The position numbers and the translations under genes were made by a program. This document shows, in pieces, positions 1 to 4,109 of a stretch of 7,060 nt of DNA. The notes under the pieces are model-generated. The model searched no databases. It had not been told where the DNA came from and saw nothing but the letters and a program-made list of their open reading frames with translations. Position 1 is the first letter of the stretch; each line of letters opens with the position of its first letter. Origin of the DNA: Thiohalobacter sp. (GTDB lineage Bacteria; Pseudomonadota; Gammaproteobacteria; DSM-19610); NCBI GenBank assembly GCA_027080445.1, contig JALWRY010000164.1:1-7060 (forward strand), given 5' to 3'.

Positions 1-252
1 GAAGAGGTCGACGCGCTACTGCACAAGGAACACGAAGAGGACTATTGCGGTATCGTTTATGTCGACGACCCGGCTAGCCCGGGTTTCGTGAAGATCTTTG
101 ACCCAAATAACCTGGGCGTGTCTTGCGGCTACAGTGATAATCCGCCCTTGCCCGGCTGGATTCTTTCCAAACTGCCTCCAGTCGACTTGCAAGCGCCGAT
201 GCCGCAACCCGGCAACCGGCGCCGCTGGTGGCGGCAGCTGTTTTCCAGTTGA
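1..252 (+). CDS. 3' end of an unrecognised conserved-looking protein (5' truncated)
   Basis: Frame 1 is open from the first base to a TGA at 250-252, giving the last 83 residues of a protein whose start lies outside the window. I do not recognise the family. An acidic stretch (DALLHKEHEEDYCG) is followed by a compact hydrophobic and glycine/proline-rich block (GIVYVDD, VKIFDPNNLGVSCG, NPPLPGWILSKLPPVDL) that reads like a folded beta-rich domain. The tail is proline-rich, then basic and aromatic (GNRRRWWRQLFSS). The two cysteines sit in YCG and SCG contexts. There is no membrane segment in this part. The gene ends 9 nt before the stop of the convergent gene at 262-750, with no obvious terminator between them. 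That it is coding is fairly secure, because the frame is open to the edge with coherent amino-acid patterning. Its function is unknown. Confidence 0.6.
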   Translation, partial: EEVDALLHKEHEEDYCGIVYVDDPASPGFVKIFDPNNLGVSCGYSDNPPLPGWILSKLPPVDLQAPMPQPGNRRRWWRQLFSS

Positions 253-261
253 TTTTATTTG

Positions 262-750
262 TCATGTTATAAGCTCCAACAGTACAAGTTGATAGACCAC
301 CAGCGTGCTGTAAGCCAGGAACGCCAGTTTCAACAGCTTTTCCCCGTTCAGGATTTTCAGGATATGGAATCGGGAGTGCATCAGCAGAAACAGAATACCG
401 CTGCAGGTAATAGCAATTTTGGTTGTCACAAAGGTGGTGACGCTGATTTCCAGCAACTTCGCCATGAACTGGTTGGCTTCATAGGCGCCATGTTGCAGCA
501 GTGTCAGTGTCAGCAGGGCGTCAACGCAGCTCAGTAATATGGTGCCAAGCCCGATTATCACCAGTCCGGGCTCGTACCAGTCCAGGTAGTAGTCAGAGTC
601 CTCGCGGCGTGCCTGTCGGCGCCGACCGCGACCCTGCAGGCCGCAGTAGGTCAATGTGCGCCAGCTATGGCGCCGGCGGTCTTTCTGGCCGCGCCGTTCC
701 TGGATGTAGGCTCTGCGCTCCATTGCAGTCGCTGTATCGCCTGAATTCAT
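262..750 (-). CDS. DUF5658-type small integral membrane protein
   Basis: This 162-residue protein has a strongly basic cytoplasmic-looking N-terminus (residues 11-50, including ERRAYIQERRGQKDRRR and GRGRRRQARRED). A short DYYLDWYEPG linker leads into three predicted membrane segments at about residues 62-86, 104-126 and 139-160. The motif CVDALLTLTLLQ followed by EANQFMAKLLE matches the DUF5658 pattern as I know it, an Asp-Ala pair in the first helix followed by E-x-N and a conserved Met. The biochemical role of that family is unknown to me. I chose the ATG at 748-750, preceded by a weak purine stretch (GCGGAAAAACG); a second ATG at 721-723 would remove nine residues and has no better ribosome site. 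The gene follows btuD on the same strand but is separated by 263 nt with its own candidate promoters, so it is probably a separate unit. Confidence 0.75.
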   Translation of the reverse strand: MNSGDTATAMERRAYIQERRGQKDRRRHSWRTLTYCGLQGRGRRRQARREDSDYYLDWYEPGLVIIGLGTILLSCVDALLTLTLLQHGAYEANQFMAKLLEISVTTFVTTKIAITCSGILFLLMHSRFHILKILNGEKLLKLAFLAYSTLVVYQLVLLELIT

Positions 751-1013
751 GGTCGTTTTTCCGCAGAGGCTTGGTTAAATAATAGAGCAATTGCTGTGCC
801 GTTTCATAAGCTGCTGAAAACTCAGTTGCTTAGTGGAACCGTGTAGGGCGCCGGCAAGCATTGCGTAAAGAAATTCGACATTAGTTTTGTGTCTACGGCA
901 TAGTGATATTATATAAAAGTTAATATAAACAGCATAATGCGAGATAAAGCCGGGTTTTTAATGGATTGTCAGGAAAGCTGACCAGAACAGCCCGTTGTCG
1001 ACATACTTGACGT
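751..1013. other. Intergenic region between btuD and the DUF5658 gene, AT-rich in its right half
   Basis: This is a 263-nt gap between two minus-strand genes. I see no coding frame with convincing composition, no tRNA and no riboswitch-like core. Its most distinctive part is an AT-rich patch at about 901-940, unlike the GC-rich genes around it, which contains a candidate minus-strand promoter. A small hairpin (GTCAG / CTGAC, arms 968-972 and 978-982, 5-nt loop) lies 31 nt past the btuD stop, but no T-run follows it on the minus strand, so it is not a clear terminator. A further TATTAT hexamer (ATAATA on the plus strand, 779-784) lies 28 nt before the DUF5658 start and may be a second, proximal -10 element. 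Confidence 0.5.
908..936 (-). promoter_or_regulatory. Candidate sigma70 promoter for the DUF5658 gene
   Basis: Read on the minus strand, a perfect -10 hexamer TATAAT (908-913) lies 17 nt after a weak -35 TATGCT (931-936), in very AT-rich DNA that could also melt easily. It points toward the DUF5658 gene. Transcription from it would leave a leader of about 150 nt before the ATG at 750. The -35 match is poor, so the call rests on the -10 hexamer, the spacing and the base composition. Confidence 0.35.
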
Positions 1014-1793
1014 TTATCGGGGGAGCCAGGCACGGCCATGTGCGGTTTCAACGGCAACCAGGGGGTGGTTGAAAGCGGCCTCCAGCGTCGCGGTTTGCAG
1101 GATATCGTTACAGTTGCCGGCGTGGATACGCGCATTTCCGCTCATCAACAGGGCGTGGTCGCAAAAGCGCGCCGCCAGGTTGATGTCGTGCAATACCATG
1201 ATGAGGGTGGCGCCGCTTTGCTGACAGTGTGTGCGCAACCGTTGCAGGATATGGATGCGGTGGTGCAGGTCCAGGTGGTTGGTCGGTTCGTCGAGCAGCA
1301 GCAGCCGGGGTTGCTGGGCGAGCAGGGTGGCGATTGCGGCGCGCTGACGTTCGCCGCCGGACAGGGTGAGGACATTGCGTTCGGCGAGGTCGTCGAGATC
1401 GACCTGCGCCAGGGCCTGGCGGGCGATAGTGATATCGTCGGGGGTTTCCCATTGCCAGCCATGCAGGTGCGGGTGCCTCCCCTGCAACACCGTTTCCATC
1501 ACGGTAGCGGGAAAACGGTCTTCCTGATCCTGGAACAGTACCCCGATCTGTTGCGCGATGTGTTTGCGTGGCAATGTCCCGATCGGTATCCCGTCCAGCC
1601 GGATGTCGCCGGCAGTGGGCTTGTGCAGGCCCGCCAGGGTATGCAGTAACGTCGTTTTCCCCGCGCCGTTGCGGCCGAGTATGCACCAGCACTGGCCGGG
1701 TTCGATGACAAGGTTGAGCTTGCGGGCGAAGTTATGGCCATCGATACCAACGTCGACATCGATGGTTTGCAGCAGCGGTGTGCGATCAGCCAT
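1014..1793 (-). CDS. btuD: ABC transporter ATPase, BtuD/FepC/HmuV type (probable cobalamin importer subunit)
   Basis: This 259-residue ABC ATPase energises the membrane permease encoded just upstream. All catalytic elements are present: Walker A GRNGAGKT (40-47), Q-loop Gln88 in GVLFQDQ, signature LSGGERQR (144-151), Walker B LLLLDEP (164-170, catalytic Glu169), D-loop NHLD (172-175) and switch His202 in MVLHD. The length and the LxGLxxPTxGxIxLDG region fit the family importing vitamin B12, heme and iron siderophores. The frame is open to an ATG at 1844, but that falls well inside btuC. I chose the ATG at 1791-1793, because AGGA lies 8 nt before it; the ATG at 1800-1802 has its AGG directly abutting. 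This start overlaps the btuC stop by 8 nt (ATGGCTGA), implying translational coupling. The exact substrate is inferred; heme or siderophore remain possible. Confidence 0.85.
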   Translation of the reverse strand: MADRTPLLQTIDVDVGIDGHNFARKLNLVIEPGQCWCILGRNGAGKTTLLHTLAGLHKPTAGDIRLDGIPIGTLPRKHIAQQIGVLFQDQEDRFPATVMETVLQGRHPHLHGWQWETPDDITIARQALAQVDLDDLAERNVLTLSGGERQRAAIATLLAQQPRLLLLDEPTNHLDLHHRIHILQRLRTHCQQSGATLIMVLHDINLAARFCDHALLMSGNARIHAGNCNDILQTATLEAAFNHPLVAVETAHGRAWLPR

Positions 1794-2763
1794 GTCGGCC
1801 ATCCTGTGCGCGGTACAGCAGGAACAGGAACAGCGGAACGCCAAGCAAGGCTGTCAGCACGCCCACGGGCAGCAGCTGTGGTGCAATCAGGCTGCGCGAC
1901 AGCGCATCGGCGAAACACAGCAGGGCACCGCCCAGCAGTGCGGCGCCCGGGATCAGCAAACGGTAGTCACGCGCCCCGGCAAGCCGCAGCATGTGCGGTG
2001 CAATCAGGCCGATAAAGCCAATATTGCCCGCCTGGGTAACGGCTGCCGCAGTGGCCAGTGAGGCCAGCAGGTAGAGGAACAGTCGCAGGCGGTCTACCTC
2101 GACACCGAGCGAGGCGGCGCGCAGTTCACCGCCAGCCAGCAGGTTCAGTGAAGGCGCCAGCGCGATGGCGGCCAGTGCGGTCAGTGCCAGCACCAGACTG
2201 CCGGCAACCGGCAACTGTGCGTAGCTGAGGTCGCCCATCAGCCAGAACAGCATGCCCTGTATGCGGCTGGCCGGGCTGATGGCGAGTAGCAGGCTGATCA
2301 GTGCGCCCCAGCCCGCCGCGAGTACGACGCCCGTCAGCAGCAGGCGTGTGGTGTTCCAGTTGCCGCGTCCGCGCGCCAGCACAAACACCAGCAGTGTCGA
2401 CACTAAGGCGCCGATGAATGCGGCACTTTGCAGCAAGACTACGCCGGCTCCCAGCAACAGCGCCAGTAAGGCGCCGACCGATGCGCCACCGGATACACCG
2501 AGGATATACGGGTCCGCCAGCGGGTTGCGCAACAATACCTGCATGAGTGCGCCGGCAATCGCCAGCAGTGCGCCGGTCACCCATGCTGTTGCCGTGCGTG
2601 GCAGTCGCAGCTCCAGCAGGATTTGTGTGTTGATCGCATTGTGTCCGGTCAGCATGTCGTGCAGGCTGATGGTGGCACTGCCGGTATCCAGGCTCAGCCA
2701 AAGTCCGGTCAGTGTTGCAAGTCCAAGTACAGTGAACAGTGGCAGGGCGCGTAGCGGTTTCAC
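1786..2763 (-). CDS. btuC: ABC transporter permease, FecCD/BtuC family (probable cobalamin importer)
   Basis: This 325-residue, very hydrophobic protein has the length of E. coli BtuC and a family layout of about ten membrane helices. Hallmarks are LRLPRTATAWVTGALLAIAG after the first helix, then MQVLLRNPLADPYILGVSGGA, later GNIGFIGLIAPHMLRL (the region that contacts the ATPase), and LPVGVLTALLGVPLFLFLL near the end. It forms the inner-membrane channel, working as a dimer with two copies of the ATPase encoded next. The start is GTG at 2761-2763, 4 nt after the stop of the HAD gene. No good Shine-Dalgarno is visible, so translation probably depends on coupling with the upstream gene. No btuF-like binding protein or TonB-dependent receptor gene lies in the window. 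Cobalamin is the preferred substrate from overall similarity, but heme or ferric siderophore cannot be excluded. Confidence 0.85.
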   Translation of the reverse strand: MKPLRALPLFTVLGLATLTGLWLSLDTGSATISLHDMLTGHNAINTQILLELRLPRTATAWVTGALLAIAGALMQVLLRNPLADPYILGVSGGASVGALLALLLGAGVVLLQSAAFIGALVSTLLVFVLARGRGNWNTTRLLLTGVVLAAGWGALISLLLAISPASRIQGMLFWLMGDLSYAQLPVAGSLVLALTALAAIALAPSLNLLAGGELRAASLGVEVDRLRLFLYLLASLATAAAVTQAGNIGFIGLIAPHMLRLAGARDYRLLIPGAALLGGALLCFADALSRSLIAPQLLPVGVLTALLGVPLFLFLLYRAQDGRHG

Positions 2764-2767
2764 GATG

Positions 2768-3421
2768 TCAGCGCAGGCTGGTTACCGGCCACCCGCGTTC
2801 GCCGGCCAGTTTGCGGAGTTTGTCGTCAGGATGCACGGCAACCGGGTGTTCGACCTGCTCCAGCAGCGGCAGGTCATTGTGTGAGTCTGTGTAGAACCAG
2901 CTGTCTTCCAGCGAGGCCTGGTGTTGCGTCAGCCATTCCTGCAGGCGTTTGACCTTGCCAGCCTGGAAGCAGGGCACGCCGGTCACGCCGCCGGTGAATT
3001 CGCCGTCACGGACTTCCGGCTCGGTGGCCAGCAGGTGCTCGACGCCAAAGCGCGCCGCGATAGGTTCGGTGAGAAAGCGGTTGGTCGCGGTGATAATGAC
3101 CAGCTCGTCACCGGCGCGGCGGTGCTGGTCGAGTAGTGCATGCGCCTTGTCGAGCATAATAGGCTCGATTTTGCTGGTGATAAATGCCTCGCGCCAGGCT
3201 TCCAGTTGTTGTCGCTTGTGTTCCGCCAGCGGTTTGAGCTGGAATCGCAAAAATTCATGAATGTCCAGGCATCCGTCAAGATACTGGTCGTAAAAGCGTT
3301 GATTTTCGGATTCATAGAATTCACCGTCGACAATCCCGTGTTCGGCCAGAAAACAGCCCCACAGGTAGTCGCTGTCGCCGTCCAGCAGCGTATTGTCGAG
3401 GTCAAAAAGCGCCAAGGCCAT
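2768..3421 (-). CDS. HAD-IB family phosphatase (SerB-like; possible histidinol-phosphatase)
   Basis: This is a 217-residue soluble HAD hydrolase. Motif I is DLDNT, with nucleophile Asp7 and acid/base Asp9. A helical cap follows (about 15-95). Motif II is Thr111 in IITATN, motif III is Lys156 in AGKVKRL, and motif IV is DSHND (179-183), which binds Mg. The DSxNDxPLL pattern is typical of subfamily IB, which includes phosphoserine phosphatase. In Pseudomonas aeruginosa the gene beside rppH encodes a HAD enzyme of this type (PA0335), which I recall being reported as the missing histidinol-phosphate phosphatase; that function is a reasonable but unproven transfer. The ATG at 3419-3421 is preceded by GGA at 8 nt, and an in-frame TAA lies 12 nt upstream, so the start is well fixed. 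The gene opens the operon leading into btuC and is divergent from rppH. Its catalytic residues are intact. Confidence 0.88.
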   Translation of the reverse strand: MALALFDLDNTLLDGDSDYLWGCFLAEHGIVDGEFYESENQRFYDQYLDGCLDIHEFLRFQLKPLAEHKRQQLEAWREAFITSKIEPIMLDKAHALLDQHRRAGDELVIITATNRFLTEPIAARFGVEHLLATEPEVRDGEFTGGVTGVPCFQAGKVKRLQEWLTQHQASLEDSWFYTDSHNDLPLLEQVEHPVAVHPDDKLRKLAGERGWPVTSLR

Positions 3422-3453
3422 GATTTTTATCCGTTAAGGCAAACCGGGGGTGC

Positions 3454-3482
3454 AGGATAATCGCACGGCGGGCAAAGGTAAA
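3454..3482 (-). promoter_or_regulatory. Candidate sigma70 promoter for the HAD-btuC-btuD operon
   Basis: Read on the minus strand, -35 TTTACC (3477-3482) and -10 TATCCT (3454-3459) are separated by exactly 17 nt. Each hexamer matches the consensus at four of six positions. The predicted start point near 3447 would give a leader of about 26 nt, leaving no room for a cobalamin riboswitch. The -35 overlaps the left arm of the inverted repeat at 3480-3499. Confidence 0.4.
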
Positions 3483-3499
3483 TCAGACTTTGCTGATTT
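3480..3499. repeat. Inverted repeat between the divergent HAD and rppH promoters
   Basis: AAATCAG (3480-3486) and CTGATTT (3493-3499) form a perfect 7-bp inverted repeat around a 6-nt spacer (ACTTTG). The arms overlap the candidate -35 elements of both divergent promoters, which is where an operator controlling both directions would be expected. It could also be a chance palindrome; no regulator is identifiable from it. Confidence 0.5.
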
Positions 3500-3525
3500 G
3501 CGCGGGGGAACGCCCTGTGTACAAT
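3498..3525 (+). promoter_or_regulatory. Candidate sigma70 promoter for rppH-ptsP
   Basis: The -10 TACAAT (3520-3525) matches five of six consensus positions and lies 16 nt after TTGCGC (3498-3503), a half-matching -35. The predicted start near 3531 leaves a leader of about 30 nt before the GTG of rppH. The -10 sits inside a short imperfect tandem repeat (3519-3548), which supplies a second, weaker TACAAA hexamer at 3536-3541. Confidence 0.5.
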
Positions 3526-3548
3526 GTCCTTAACGTACAAAGTCTTAC
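3519..3548 (+). repeat. Imperfect 16/14-nt tandem repeat covering the rppH -10 region and leader
   Basis: Two adjoining copies are visible: GTACAATGTCCTTAAC (3519-3534) and GTACAAAGTCTTAC (3535-3548). They differ by one substitution and two single-base deletions. The first copy holds the proposed -10 hexamer and the start point; the second lies in the leader just before the ribosome site. Confidence 0.55.
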
Positions 3549-3561
3549 ATAGAGCACGCAA

Positions 3562-4065
3562 GTGATTGATTCAAATGGTTATAGGGCGAATGTCGGGATT
3601 ATTCTGACCAATCCTCAAGGCCAGTTGTTATGGGCGCGGCGTATCCGCCAGGATGCCTGGCAGTTTCCGCAGGGCGGTATCCAGGCGCAGGAATCGCCCG
3701 AACAGGCGATGTTTCGTGAACTGGAAGAAGAGATCGGTCTGGAACCGGATCATGTCACGGTTCTTGGTTCGACCCGTGGCTGGCTACGCTACCGGCTGCC
3801 GGAGCGGTTCATCCGTCATCACCAGAAACCGGTGTGCATCGGCCAGAAGCAGGTCTGGTTCATGCTGCGGCTGGTGGGTGACGAGCGTTTCGTGCGGCTG
3901 GACCTCAGCGACAAACCCGAATTCGACAACTGGCGCTGGGTGGACTACTGGCAGCCGCTGCAGGAAGTCGTTTCTTTCAAACGTACGGTATACAAAAAGG
4001 CGCTGCATGAACTGGCGCCGCTGATCTTTCCCGACGGCAAGGTGCCGGATCGGGCGGTGCGCTGA
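3562..4065 (+). CDS. rppH: RNA pyrophosphohydrolase RppH (Nudix)
   Basis: RppH converts 5'-triphosphate mRNA ends to monophosphates, which triggers decay by RNase E. The 167-residue protein starts MIDSNGYRANVGI and carries a complete Nudix box from Gly38 to Leu60: G-x5-E44-x7-RELEEEIGL, with the metal-binding glutamates E53, E56 and E57 at the same positions as in E. coli RppH. Other family signatures are WQFPQGG, TRGWLRYRLP, KPVCIGQKQVWF, the FDNWRWVDYW segment and VVSFKRTVY. The start is GTG at 3562-3564, as in E. coli. An in-frame TAG 12 nt upstream excludes an earlier start, and AGAG at 3551-3554 is a modest ribosome site. The gene is 44 nt upstream of ptsP, an adjacency conserved from E. 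coli to Pseudomonas and probably cotranscribed. Confidence 0.97.
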   Translation: MIDSNGYRANVGIILTNPQGQLLWARRIRQDAWQFPQGGIQAQESPEQAMFRELEEEIGLEPDHVTVLGSTRGWLRYRLPERFIRHHQKPVCIGQKQVWFMLRLVGDERFVRLDLSDKPEFDNWRWVDYWQPLQEVVSFKRTVYKKALHELAPLIFPDGKVPDRAVR

Positions 4066-4109
4066 GTCGCCTCACGGGCCTTTGCCCTGACCTGAATGGA
4101 AGCTGAAAC

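Noticed and set aside
968..982. Hairpin after btuD as an intrinsic terminator
   Set aside because: The stem is only 5 bp and no T-run follows it on the minus strand.
1038..1649. 203-codon open frame on the plus strand
   Set aside because: It is fully antisense to the btuD ATPase, whose Walker and signature motifs are intact; the Gln/Val-rich product looks like a shadow frame.
1794..1844. Extended N-terminus of the BtuD-like ATPase starting at 1844
   Set aside because: The extra 17 residues (Cys- and Arg-rich) are not typical of the family and fall within the C-terminal coding part of btuC. The ATG at 1793 has a properly spaced AGGA.
2252..2884. 210-codon open frame on the plus strand
   Set aside because: It is antisense to btuC and the end of the HAD gene, with Ser/Pro/Ala-rich composition and no domain pattern.
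3422..3561. Cobalamin riboswitch upstream of the btuCD operon
   Set aside because: The predicted leader is only about 26 nt and the whole divergent gap is 140 nt and shared with the rppH promoter. No B12-box-like segment was recognised.
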